From the NCBI RefSeq assembly GCF_024199985.1, contig NZ_JANARS010000003.1, positions 1-64,000 of the forward strand: DNA of 64,000 nt. Direction: 5' to 3'. Under the pieces are notes generated by a model. The model saw only the letters and a program-made list of their open reading frames with translations, made no database searches and was not told the origin of the DNA. Made by a program: the position numbers and the translations under genes. This document shows, one piece after another, positions 26,431-36,073 of the stretch; the first letter of the stretch is position 1; each line of letters begins with the position of its first letter. Source of the stretch: Nocardioides pinisoli. Its GTDB lineage: Bacteria > Actinomycetota > Actinomycetes > Propionibacteriales > Nocardioidaceae.

Positions 26431-27183
26431 TCACCGGTCGTCCTCCTCCTCCTCGACCCGGCGCTTGATGCGTCCCAGGCCGGGGATGTTCCCGAGGATC
26501 TCGTTGAGCTCGCGCGACACGACGAGCAGGTCGTGCAGGTCGGGTGCCACCGACCCGAGGGTGGCCAGGACGGGGACGATGTCGCGCTCGAACTGCTCGG
26601 TCACCGCGGGCAGGTGGTCGACGAGGGTCACCAGCGCGGCCACCTCCTCGGGGTGGGTGGTGTCGGCCAGCGTCTGCAGCGTCGGCTGCAGGGTCGTGAG
26701 CGGGGGTTCGAGCATGTCGAGGAGGGCCGCCGCCCGGCCCGCCTGGACGGCGGCGCCGTCGACCACGGTCTCGACCCGCTCGATCTCGGTCGCGGCGGCG
26801 CCGACGACGGTGCCGACGCGGGCGACCTCGGTGGTCGCGGCCTCCACGACCGTGCCGACCTGGGCCACCTCGGTGGTCGCTGCGTCCACGACCGTGCCGA
26901 CGCGGGCGACCTCGGCGGTGGCAGCGTCCAGCACAGTGCCGACGCGCCGCACCTGGGTGGTCGCTGCATCCAGGACGGTGCCGACGCGCCCCACCTCGGT
27001 GGCCGCCGCGTCGGCGACCCCTTCGACGCGATCGACGATGACGCTCGCCCGGGCGACCAGGACCTCTGCCTGGTCGAGCAGGGCCAGCATGCGCGGCACG
27101 GCGCCGAGGAGCGCCTCGACCTGCTCGCTCCCCCGTTCGAGGGCCGACATCACGTCACGGGGTCCGGGCACGGGCAGGCGCAT
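26431..27183 (-). CDS. hypothetical protein with 14-residue helical repeats
   Basis: The 250-aa protein has no signal peptide and no family that I recognise. Residues 50-147 consist of seven 14-residue repeats of the form V-x-x-V-G-T-V-h-D-A-A-T-T-E, with hydrophobic residues spaced for a long amphipathic helix. A hydrophobic N-terminal segment and a second helical region (PLTTLQPTLQTLADTTHPEEVAALVTL) follow the same pattern. The C-terminus is highly acidic (RVEEEEDDR). The pattern resembles apolipoprotein- or phasin-like surface-binding helices or a chemoreceptor-style coiled coil. Its neighbours give no clue. Confidence 0.65.
   Translation of the reverse strand: MRLPVPGPRDVMSALERGSEQVEALLGAVPRMLALLDQAEVLVARASVIVDRVEGVADAAATEVGRVGTVLDAATTQVRRVGTVLDAATAEVARVGTVVDAATTEVAQVGTVVEAATTEVARVGTVVGAAATEIERVETVVDGAAVQAGRAAALLDMLEPPLTTLQPTLQTLADTTHPEEVAALVTLVDHLPAVTEQFERDIVPVLATLGSVAPDLHDLLVVSRELNEILGNIPGLGRIKRRVEEEEDDR
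26743..26994 (-). repeat. six 42-bp tandem repeats inside a coding region
   Basis: The DNA encoding residues 64-147 of the helical protein is a set of six diverged 42-bp units (14 codons each). The Val-Gly-Thr-Val core is kept in five units; the sixth has Val-Glu-Thr-Val. Because the unit is a multiple of three, gain or loss of units would leave the frame intact. Confidence 0.85.
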
Positions 27184-27276
27184 GCGCCATTCCTACCAGC
27201 GGCTCCCCCACGTCGGTCCGAGCCCGACCAATGTGGGGGCAGGTCGGTACGACGCCCCAGGACCGCCGCGGAGATG

Positions 27277-27310
27277 CAGCAGGGCCCCCGCCGGAGCGGG
27301 GGCCCTGCTG
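27277..27310 (-). terminator. strong hairpin terminator of groEL
   Basis: A perfect 14-bp stem (left arm 27277-27290, core GCAGGGCCCCCG) closes on a 6-nt CCGGAG loop, 52 nt past the groEL stop. There is no T-run, as is usual in very GC-rich actinobacteria. It also separates groEL from the repeat-protein gene downstream. Confidence 0.75.
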
Positions 27311-27361
27311 TGGTGCTGGTGGAGCGGACGGATCAGCTGCGCTGAAGCTTCTTCGCTTCGC

Positions 27362-29146
<1,785 letters not shown>

Positions 29147-29152
29147 TCATGT

Positions 29153-29179
29153 TTAGCACTCGCACCCGGAGAGTGCAAA
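29153..29179 (-). promoter_or_regulatory. CIRCE operator 2 (HrcA), upstream of groEL
   Basis: TTAGCACTC-N9-GAGTGCAAA matches the CIRCE consensus with a single mismatch. It is separated from operator 1 by 8 nt, so the two HrcA sites are about three helical turns apart, centre to centre, and probably on the same face. Confidence 0.92.
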
Positions 29180-29242
29180 CGCCAGGCGGACGACCGGAGG
29201 CGGCCCGCAACCGGTGGCGCGAGCCGCTCCGTCGTCGGCGGG

Positions 29243-30712
29243 TCAGGGCATCTCGATGAGCCTGATGCTCTCCGTCACCGCGTTGACGGCGGTGGCGAAG
29301 ATCGGGCCCAGCTCCGAACCGCTGGCGGCGCAGTAGTAGTAGTCGCCGTCCTCGTTCTCGGCGATGCGTTCCGCGGAGGTCGAGCAGTCGCTGTCGGCCT
29401 TGCTCGGCGCTCCGCCCGGGCCGGGGGAGGCCGACTCGGCCAGGTGGTCCCGCACCCAGGGGGATCGCGGCGTGCGCCCGCCCGGCTTCTCGCACGACGC
29501 GGACCGCGCGGCTCCGAAGCCGATGACCAGGACGGTGACGCCGCGGTCCTTGGCCTGCTCGGCGACGTCGGTGAGGTTCTCGCACCCCTTCTTGCCCTTG
29601 CCGTTGCCGTAGGTGTTGCGACCGGCGCCGACGTCGCCCGCGCTGGTCATCGACGTGCTGCCCTCCTCGAGCAGCTCGTCGGGCTGACCGTCGGTCTCGA
29701 AGATCAGCACCTTCTTCGGCGTGCCGGGACGCTTGGGGAGTGACGCCAGGTTGTTGGGGTCCAGGCCGAGCAGGTAGCGGGCAGCGCCCTTGAAGGCTGA
29801 CGCGAGGTGGGTGCCGTAGCTCCCGGTCGACAGCCCGGGCACCGCGCCGTTCGGCATGCACTTCACGCCGCGCACCAGCTTGCTGCTCGAGCTGATCGGC
29901 GCGTCGCGGTTGGCCCGGTAGTCGTTGGTGAAGTCGATCGCGATCCACGTGCCACCCCTGGCCCCGTCCGAGGCCGTGGTGGCGGCCGTGGCGCAGGTCG
30001 AGGTGGGCTTGCTCTTGTGCATCGCACCGAACGCGACGTAGTGCAGCGTCGGGTCCATCACCCCCAGGCTGTCGACGATGGCCGTCTGCATGTCCTCCCG
30101 GTCGTCCTCGGACATGCTGGTGGTGCGATCGGCCATGAAGACGACGTCCATCGGGTTGGGAAGCGTCTCCCCGCACGAACCTCTGCAGGCCGAGGACGAC
30201 ACCGATCCGGTCGAGCCCCGGTCGTGACCGATCACGGGCGCGAAGTCGAAGTCGACGTCCTTGGAGTCGCTGACCCGGATGGTGTTGCAGCGCGCGGTCA
30301 CCGGGCACGGGACGGAGCAGATCCTGGTGTTGCACCGCACCTGGGCGCTGGAGTACGTCCCGGGGTCGCACGTCGCGGGGATCTGCCCGGAGGCCACCTG
30401 CCGGCTGGCACCGGTCGAGGCGACCACGCAGAACAGCTCGGTGTCGGGCGTCATGTCCGGGTCCTGCCTCTTGGCCATCGTGACCGCCCACGTCTTCGCG
30501 TCGGTCCCGCTCGCGGGCAGCTCGAAGGCGCCGGCGTGGGCTGCCGAGTCGACGTGGTCGTGCAGCTTCTGCCGCTCCATGGCAAGGGAGGAGATGTCCA
30601 CGGCCAGCGCGGCGCAGGCGAAGATGACGATCGCCAGCAACCCGACGAGGATCGCCACCGCCCCCGTCTCGTCCTTCTCCTGCCTTCCGCGCGCCGTGGG
30701 CGCGCGCCTCAC
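29243..30712 (-). CDS. TadG-like surface protein with von Willebrand A domain
   Basis: The 489-aa protein has a charged N-terminus ending KDETGAVAILV, then a transmembrane helix (about residues 17-39) and VDISSLAMERQKLHDHVDSAAHAGA, the hallmark of the TadE/TadG (Flp pilus-like) N-terminus. A VWA domain follows with a MIDAS-like DRTTSMSEDD and a later FETDGQPDELLEEG. Several Cys-rich stretches suggest disulfides outside the cell. The GTG start overlaps the tadE-like stop. No other tad genes are present in the window. Adhesion or pilus-tip function is inferred. Confidence 0.75.
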   Translation of the reverse strand: MRRAPTARGRQEKDETGAVAILVGLLAIVIFACAALAVDISSLAMERQKLHDHVDSAAHAGAFELPASGTDAKTWAVTMAKRQDPDMTPDTELFCVVASTGASRQVASGQIPATCDPGTYSSAQVRCNTRICSVPCPVTARCNTIRVSDSKDVDFDFAPVIGHDRGSTGSVSSSACRGSCGETLPNPMDVVFMADRTTSMSEDDREDMQTAIVDSLGVMDPTLHYVAFGAMHKSKPTSTCATAATTASDGARGGTWIAIDFTNDYRANRDAPISSSSKLVRGVKCMPNGAVPGLSTGSYGTHLASAFKGAARYLLGLDPNNLASLPKRPGTPKKVLIFETDGQPDELLEEGSTSMTSAGDVGAGRNTYGNGKGKKGCENLTDVAEQAKDRGVTVLVIGFGAARSASCEKPGGRTPRSPWVRDHLAESASPGPGGAPSKADSDCSTSAERIAENEDGDYYYCAASGSELGPIFATAVNAVTESIRLIEMP

Positions 30713-31128
30713 TCGATCCTCATCTGGCTGGTCTTCGACAGCTTCAGGCTCGAGGACAGCGCCTTGCCCATCGGGGTCAGCCACACGTGCTGGTAGGTCG
30801 TCGTGACGACGGCGACCCCGCCCGACGTGTGGTTGGCGTCCCACGACCCGCACGTGCCCCCCAGGGGCGTCTTGCAGGAGACGACGACGGTGACGTCGCC
30901 CTCCAGGTCGGACAGCGAGTCGTTGACGACCTGCCTGACCTGGCTGCTGCTGGCGCTGAGGCTGGCCGCTCGGACACCTTCACGCGTGGCGTTGTTGAGG
31001 ACGGTGTAGCGGTTGATCGCGAACCCGAGGTCGACGATGGAGAAGAGGACCGCTAGCAGCACTGGCACGACGAGGGCGAACTCCACCGCCGCCGCACCGC
31101 GATCCTCGCGTGGGCGTGTTCTGGGCAT
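30709..31128 (-). CDS. TadE-family pilus assembly/pseudopilin-like protein
   Basis: The 139-aa protein shows the TadE signature: EDRGAAAVEFALVVPVLLAVLFSIVDLGFA near the N-terminus, with the Glu used in prepilin-type recognition, then NNATREGVRAASLSA. A short extracellular domain with two Cys follows. TadE-type pseudopilins assist assembly or anchoring of Flp pili. The ATG has a GGGAGGA ribosome site. It is translationally coupled to the downstream TadG/VWA gene. Confidence 0.85.
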   Translation of the reverse strand: MPRTRPREDRGAAAVEFALVVPVLLAVLFSIVDLGFAINRYTVLNNATREGVRAASLSASSSQVRQVVNDSLSDLEGDVTVVVSCKTPLGGTCGSWDANHTSGGVAVVTTTYQHVWLTPMGKALSSSLKLSKTSQMRIE

Positions 31129-31279
31129 GACTATTTCCTCCCGCAGGTGCGACGCGCGAGAACGCTCCCGACGTCGCGAAGGTTGTGACGGTGATCCGGC
31201 ACGGATGACGGACCACCGGTCCCGCCCGCACCCCCCAGCGCAGGCAGAACACGGGCAACCTAGTTGCGGGGGGAAGGCA

Positions 31280-32191
31280 TCACCCCCCGGAGAAGGATCT
31301 CTTTGCCGTCCTGTCTAGACAGGGCCTCAGCCCGCGGGCGGCCCGTGCGGCGACGAGGTCGACGAAGGGCTCGGCGTTCGCCGGCGACACGTCGAGGTAG
31401 AGCCCCGGCTCGATCAGCTCGAGCTCGCTCACGACCCAGTCCCCGTCCCAGCGCAGCAGGTCGACGCGGAGGTAGTCCATCGGCCGGCCGAACCGAGCGG
31501 CCATGGCGTCGTAGGCCCTCATCACCAGCTCACCGACGTCGCCCGTCTCGGCGGCGCGCACCCGGCCGCCGAACTCCTCGTTGACCCGTACGTCACCCTC
31601 GCCGGGGACCTTGTCGAAGCGCTGCCCGAGCCGTCCGCCGAGGACGTAGACCGACGACTCGCCGTGCGTGCGGATCGACTCCACGAGCGGCTGGACGACC
31701 CAGGGGCCACCGACCTCGGGGTAGTCGGGGTGGCTGCGGACCGGCCGGCCCAGGCGCGGGTCGTCGGGGTCGGTGACCACGAGCAGGCCTGCTCCCCCGG
31801 CGCCCACGCGCGGCTTGACGACCGCCGTTCCGAAGCGGCGTACGCCCTCGGCGAGGCTGTCGCGGTCGTCGGCGAGCAGCGTCGGCACTGCCGGCAGGTC
31901 GCCGAGGTCGGTCAGGTAGCGCTTGTCGTGGTTCCAGGTGAAGACGTCGGCACCGTTGAGCAGGCGCGGCTGGTCGAGCGACGCCGCCCAGGAGAGGAAC
32001 TCGGCGTGACGGGTGACGTAGTCCCACGTGGAGCGCACCGCGACGAGGTCGGCGCCCGCCCAGTCGACGGCCGGATCGTCCCAGCGGGCCCACGCGGCGT
32101 CGATGCCACGGGCGCGCAGGGCGGTGTCGAGGGCGCCGGCACCCGGCTCCCCCTGCGGCAGGTCGCCGCTGGTGGCGAGCAGGACGCTCAT
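31280..32191 (-). CDS. ATP-grasp domain protein (RimK/glutathione synthetase-like)
   Basis: The 303-aa protein has a pre-ATP-grasp region (LVAVRSTWDYVTRHAEFLSW, WNHDKRYLTDLG) and an ATP-grasp core with TAVVKPRVGAGGAGLLVV, WVVQPLVESIRTHGESSVYVLGG and the metal-binding SELELIEPGLYLDV. Members ligate a carboxylate to an amine or thiol with ATP; the substrate is unknown. The ATG overlaps the end of the methyltransferase gene (ATGA), so the two are translated together. It could help make a small peptide-like or sugar-acid product. Confidence 0.75.
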   Translation of the reverse strand: MSVLLATSGDLPQGEPGAGALDTALRARGIDAAWARWDDPAVDWAGADLVAVRSTWDYVTRHAEFLSWAASLDQPRLLNGADVFTWNHDKRYLTDLGDLPAVPTLLADDRDSLAEGVRRFGTAVVKPRVGAGGAGLLVVTDPDDPRLGRPVRSHPDYPEVGGPWVVQPLVESIRTHGESSVYVLGGRLGQRFDKVPGEGDVRVNEEFGGRVRAAETGDVGELVMRAYDAMAARFGRPMDYLRVDLLRWDGDWVVSELELIEPGLYLDVSPANAEPFVDLVAARAARGLRPCLDRTAKRSFSGG

Positions 32192-33057
32192 GCGTCGTCG
32201 GGGTCGTCGCTCGGGTCGTCCGGGTCGTCCGGAAGCTCGGACGCGCCGTAGAGCTCGTGCGCGACCTTGTCGCGGTTGGTGCCCTCCCGGTTGTCGCCCT
32301 TCTCGATGATCACGAGGTTGTGGTAGCAGTGCACGGCCCGGACCCACTGGTCGGTGTAGGTGGGCTCGTAGCCCTCGACGAGGAACTCCTCGTGGTTGAG
32401 GCCGTCGACGAGGTCCTTCACCAGGTCCATCGACGTGCCCGGCGCGCGCGGGTCGAGCTGGCCGCCCCACGCCGGCCAGTAGGAGGTCTGGGTGTCCTCG
32501 ATGCAGTAGATGGCGCCGTCGGGCAGCAGCGGGAACAGGATCCGGAAGGACTCGCGCACGTGGGCGGGGATGTGGCTGCCGTCGTCGATGACGACCAGGG
32601 GCGCGCCCTGCTCGTCGATGATCCGGTGCAGCACCTCGGGGTCGGTCTGGTCGCCGAGGTAGGTGTGGATGTGGCCGCGCGTGAGCCAGGACTTGTCCTC
32701 GATGTCGAGGCCGACGATGCGGGCCTTGGGGAAGAACCAGCGCCACATCTTCATCGAGGCCCCGCTCTTGCGGCGCTTCTTGTAGCCGCCGATCCCGAGC
32801 TCGAGCAGCGTGAAGGACTCACCGCGCAGGTGCTGCAGGTGGCGCTCGTAGTGGGGCGTGTACTTGTGGACGCCCCACTTGTCGGTGCGGAACTCGATGG
32901 CCAGCTCGGTCAGGTTGCTGGCCAGCAGCCGGCGGCGCCGCTCGGCCTTCGCGTCGATCGGCTGGGGCTCGGCCGGCACGGGCGATGCCTGCATCCGGCC
33001 GGCCTTCTTGGCCGCCTTCTTGACGGCCTGGCCGGCTCGTCGAGCAGTGGTGCGCAC
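32188..33057 (-). CDS. macrocin-O-methyltransferase-like SAM-dependent methyltransferase
   Basis: The 289-aa protein has a basic N-terminus and a class I methyltransferase domain. Landmarks are FRTDKWGVHKYTPHYERHL, the SAM-binding LLELGIGGYKKRRKSG, VGLDIED, and the metal- and SAM-contacting VVIDDGSHIPAHVRESF followed by YCIEDTQTSYWP. These match the TylE/MycE-type (macrocin) O-methyltransferases acting on sugars in secondary metabolism. An Asp-Pro-rich tail (PDDPDDPSDDPDDA) is odd. The substrate is unknown; it is coupled to the ATP-grasp gene. Confidence 0.8.
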   Translation of the reverse strand: MRTTARRAGQAVKKAAKKAGRMQASPVPAEPQPIDAKAERRRRLLASNLTELAIEFRTDKWGVHKYTPHYERHLQHLRGESFTLLELGIGGYKKRRKSGASMKMWRWFFPKARIVGLDIEDKSWLTRGHIHTYLGDQTDPEVLHRIIDEQGAPLVVIDDGSHIPAHVRESFRILFPLLPDGAIYCIEDTQTSYWPAWGGQLDPRAPGTSMDLVKDLVDGLNHEEFLVEGYEPTYTDQWVRAVHCYHNLVIIEKGDNREGTNRDKVAHELYGASELPDDPDDPSDDPDDA

Positions 33058-33066
33058 CCGGGAACC

Positions 33067-33906
33067 CTAGCCTGACCCATCCACCTCGGGTGCGTGGTGC
33101 CCGAACGGCACGTCGGCCACGACACCGAGGGCTGCGAGCACCGACGGGAGCATCGCCTTCGCGGTGCGCTTGTAGCCGTGGGCGCTCGGGTGGAAGCGGT
33201 CGAGGCTGAACATCTCCTCCGGGTTCGTGATGAAGAAGGGCCCCACCACGTGGGCCAGCGAGACCACCCGGGCGCCGCGGTCGAGCGCCGCCGCCCGCTG
33301 GGCGTCCGCGAGCTGCCGGGAGGCGCGCGAGCCGAGGGCCCGCAGCGGCTGCGGCACCGGCCGGAGGGCGCCGAGGTCCGGGCAGGTGCCGACGACGACC
33401 TCGGTACCGCGGGCCCTCAGGTCGTCGACCGCCTCCGCCAGGTGGCGTACGGACGACGCGACCGGCACGCGGTGGGTGACGTCGTTGCCGCCGACGACGA
33501 TGACGGCCACGTCCGGGCGGTAGCCCGCAGGCAGCAACGCCAGCTGCGCGGCGAGCATGCTGCTCTCCGAGCCGACCACGGCGGCCGTCCGCAGCCGCAC
33601 CGACCGCCCGGCCCTGGAGGCGATGCCGCGCGCCAGGCGGCCACCCAGCGTGTGCTTCGCCTTCTCCGCGCCGAGCCCCGCCGCGATCGAGTCGCCCAGC
33701 AGCAGCAGGTCGACGGGCTCGCCGTACTTCCGCTTGTAGTGCCGGTCGGCGTCCGGGGCCTGCTCACCCAGCGGCTTGCCGATCGCGCGCCGGGCCTGCG
33801 CCGCCTGGCGCTGCAGCAGCTCGCGGGCGCCGTACGCCGTCCCTCCCGCGACGCCGCCGAGGACGGCCAGCGCCACGCCGGCCCGGGTCAGGTGTCTGCT
33901 CGCCAC
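33067..33906 (-). CDS. SGNH/GDSL-family hydrolase, probably secreted or membrane-anchored
   Basis: The 279-aa protein has a hydrophobic N-terminal segment (AGVALAVLGGVAGGTAYGA). The SGNH blocks are visible: LLLGDSIAAGLG (Ser nucleophile), the Gly block near AAVVGSESS, VVGGNDVTH (Asn) and DRFHPSAHGYK (catalytic Asp/His). Such enzymes act as esterases, lipases or O-deacetylases of glycans. The start is uncertain: GTG 33906 gives a proper signal segment but its ribosome site is close; GTG 33972 is the alternative. It is 9 nt upstream of the methyltransferase gene and likely in the same operon. Confidence 0.8.
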   Translation of the reverse strand: MASRHLTRAGVALAVLGGVAGGTAYGARELLQRQAAQARRAIGKPLGEQAPDADRHYKRKYGEPVDLLLLGDSIAAGLGAEKAKHTLGGRLARGIASRAGRSVRLRTAAVVGSESSMLAAQLALLPAGYRPDVAVIVVGGNDVTHRVPVASSVRHLAEAVDDLRARGTEVVVGTCPDLGALRPVPQPLRALGSRASRQLADAQRAAALDRGARVVSLAHVVGPFFITNPEEMFSLDRFHPSAHGYKRTAKAMLPSVLAALGVVADVPFGHHAPEVDGSG

Positions 33907-34030
33907 CCCACCTGTGAACCAGATCCGGTCGAACACGGGCGCAACCACAGGCGTCCCGTGACCCAACGACACCCGACAGATGGGTCCATGTACTCAGGAC
34001 AACGAGCTCGCGGCGCGCCACGGTGGGGCC

Positions 34031-35266
34031 ATGACCGACACCTCGTCATCGCCACCCGCCGTCTCCGCCCGCCCGGTCGCGCCACAGCAGCTCGCCTGGT
34101 TGCGCGCCGAGCTGGCCGGCTGGACCTCGGAGGGGATCATCAGCGAGGAGCAGGCCGCTCGCATCGCGTCCCGCTACCGCTCCGAGCACCACGCACGCAC
34201 AGGCGTGGGCCGCGTCCTGCTCTACCTGGGCGCCGGCTTCGTCGGCGTCGGACTCATCTGGCTGGTGGCCGCCAACCTCGACCAGCTCTCCCCACTGACC
34301 CGCTTCGCGACCGTGGCGGTCCTCTGGCTGGCGTTCCTCGTGGGCGGCGAGGCGTTGGCCGCGCGGCACGCCTCACCGCCTCTCGTGGGCGCCGCACGAC
34401 TCCTCGCCGCCCTCGGCGCCGGGGCCGTCCTCTTCCAGGCGGCGCAGTCGCTGCAGGTCCCCGCCTACGAGCCACGGCTCGTCGGCCTCTGGTCGGCCGG
34501 GACCCTGCTCCACGGCTACCTGACCCGGTCCCACATGCCGTTCTTCGTCGGCCTGGTGACCGGCGTCGTGTGGTGGTTCTGGCAGCCCGTGTGGGACGGA
34601 GCCGACGGCCTCACCGTGGTCCTGCTCCTCGGCGCCGGCGCCGTCCTGGCCGCGAGCCTGGCGGTGCTTCACGACGGGCGGATCGACTCCTTCGCCTGGG
34701 CCTGGCGCACCGTGGGCGCCGGCATGGCGCTGCTCGCGCTCTTCGCCGCCGCGATCCCCGACATCGGCGCGGACGGGATCGTGTGGACGACCTGGCTGGT
34801 GGTCGCGCTGGTCCTCGCCGGCCTCGCCCTGCTGGCGTCGCTGCTCACCCGCCCCGGGGTGCGGGCGCTGGAGCCCCTCGGCGCCGTCGCCGTGCTCGTC
34901 GTGGCCACCCTGATCGCGCTCTGGACCACGGGGACCGACACGTCGCAGGTCGACGCCGCCGACTGGGCCCACGCGGCGGTCTCGGTCGTCGCCTACGTCG
35001 TCCTCGCCGTCGGACTGGTCGCCCTCGGCACGGTCCGCGACAACCCCGCGCTGACCTGGATGGCGATGGCGGGCCTGGTCGTCTTCACCACCTTCCAGAG
35101 CTTCGCGGTGTTCGCGCCGATCGTGACCGGCGCCTGGCTGTTCGTGGTGCTCGGCACCGTCTTCCTGGCGACCGGCTTCCTGTTCGACCGGGCCCGCCGT
35201 CAGCTGGCCCACGCGCTCGACGACGGCTCCCCCGCCGGCACCGGGGCCGAAGGAGCGGACCGATGA
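34031..35266 (+). CDS. DUF2157 multi-pass membrane protein
   Basis: The 411-aa protein has a cytoplasmic N-terminal helix pair (LRAELAGWTSEGIISEEQAARIASRY), the conserved start of DUF2157, then about ten transmembrane helices to residue 390. Function is unknown. Its stop overlaps the ATG of the GDYXXLXY-domain gene; the two families often occur together as a pair and probably form one membrane complex. Divergent from the SGNH gene. Confidence 0.85.
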   Translation: MTDTSSSPPAVSARPVAPQQLAWLRAELAGWTSEGIISEEQAARIASRYRSEHHARTGVGRVLLYLGAGFVGVGLIWLVAANLDQLSPLTRFATVAVLWLAFLVGGEALAARHASPPLVGAARLLAALGAGAVLFQAAQSLQVPAYEPRLVGLWSAGTLLHGYLTRSHMPFFVGLVTGVVWWFWQPVWDGADGLTVVLLLGAGAVLAASLAVLHDGRIDSFAWAWRTVGAGMALLALFAAAIPDIGADGIVWTTWLVVALVLAGLALLASLLTRPGVRALEPLGAVAVLVVATLIALWTTGTDTSQVDAADWAHAAVSVVAYVVLAVGLVALGTVRDNPALTWMAMAGLVVFTTFQSFAVFAPIVTGAWLFVVLGTVFLATGFLFDRARRQLAHALDDGSPAGTGAEGADR

Positions 35267-35760
35267 ACCGCATCGTGGTCACCGGCATCGTCGCCGCGAG
35301 CCAGCTGGCGCTGGTCGGGGTGGGCGTCGCACCGCAGCTCTCCGCCCGGGTGGCGGGCGACGCCTACCGCGTGCGCGTGGCCCTGGTCGACCCGATCGAC
35401 CCGTTCCGTGGTGCCTACGTCGCACTCGACTACCCCGACCTCCGCCACGACGGGTCGCAGTCCTTCGTCGAGCCGGGCCTGGGCGCCCTCGACGACGGCG
35501 AGTCCGGCGACGTCTTCATCAGCCTCGTCGAGGAGGACGGCGTGTGGGTCGGTGCCGCGTGGTCCCGCACGCGGCCCGACGACGGCCCCTACCTCGCCTG
35601 CGACGACCGGTCGTGGCAGATCCGGTGCGGCATCGAGAGCTGGTTCCTGCCCCAGGACGACGCGCAGCAGACCGAGGACCTGCTGCGTGACGGAGCGGTC
35701 GCCGAGCTGCGGGTCGACGGGCGGGGCAACGCCGCGGTCGTCGACGTACGCGCGCCCTGA
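35263..35760 (+). CDS. GDYXXLXY-domain protein
   Basis: The 165-aa protein has an N-terminal hydrophobic segment (IVVTGIVAASQLALVGVGVA) and the motif DPFRGAYVALDYPDL, a variant of the GDYxxLxY signature (R-G-A-Y-V-A-L-D-Y). The remainder is a beta-rich domain, probably outside the membrane. It is a companion of DUF2157 proteins and its role is unknown. The ATG lies inside the last codons of the upstream gene, with AAGGAG as ribosome site. Confidence 0.85.
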   Translation: MNRIVVTGIVAASQLALVGVGVAPQLSARVAGDAYRVRVALVDPIDPFRGAYVALDYPDLRHDGSQSFVEPGLGALDDGESGDVFISLVEEDGVWVGAAWSRTRPDDGPYLACDDRSWQIRCGIESWFLPQDDAQQTEDLLRDGAVAELRVDGRGNAAVVDVRAP

Positions 35761-35781
35761 CCGCGGCGTCCTGCCGGGGGC

Positions 35782-36057
35782 TCAGCCTCCGGCGACCGCC
35801 GGGATCACCGAGATCTGGACGCCGTCGGGCGTGGCGGTCTCGAGCTCGTCGAGGAACCGGACGTCGTCGTTGCCCACGTAGACGTTGACGAAGCGGCGCA
35901 GCGCCCCGGCCTCGTCGAGGATGCGGCCCTTGATGCCGGAGTAGTTGGCGTCGAGGTCGTCGAGGACGGCCGAGAGGGTGTCGCCCTCGGCGCTCACCTC
36001 GGACTCGCCGCCGGTGTAGGTGCGCAGGATGGTCGGGATGCGGACCGAGACGCTCAT
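35782..36057 (-). CDS. MoaD/ThiS-family sulfur carrier protein
   Basis: The 91-aa beta-grasp protein ends IPAVAGG. The terminal Gly-Gly can be adenylated and converted to a thiocarboxylate, making the protein a sulfur donor, as known for ThiS, MoaD and mycobacterial CysO. It lies 16 nt after the threonine-synthase-family gene, under the same SAM-I riboswitch, so it probably feeds sulfur to that PLP enzyme rather than to molybdopterin or thiamine synthesis. No activating (MoeZ/ThiF-like) or Mec-type hydrolase gene is in the window. Confidence 0.85.
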   Translation of the reverse strand: MSVSVRIPTILRTYTGGESEVSAEGDTLSAVLDDLDANYSGIKGRILDEAGALRRFVNVYVGNDDVRFLDELETATPDGVQISVIPAVAGG

Positions 36058-36073
36058 CTGCTGATCTTCTCTC

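Noticed and set aside
31310..31323. Palindrome CCTGTCTAGACAGG as a terminator
   Set aside because: It lies inside the coding sequence of the ATP-grasp gene before its stop, so termination there is unlikely.
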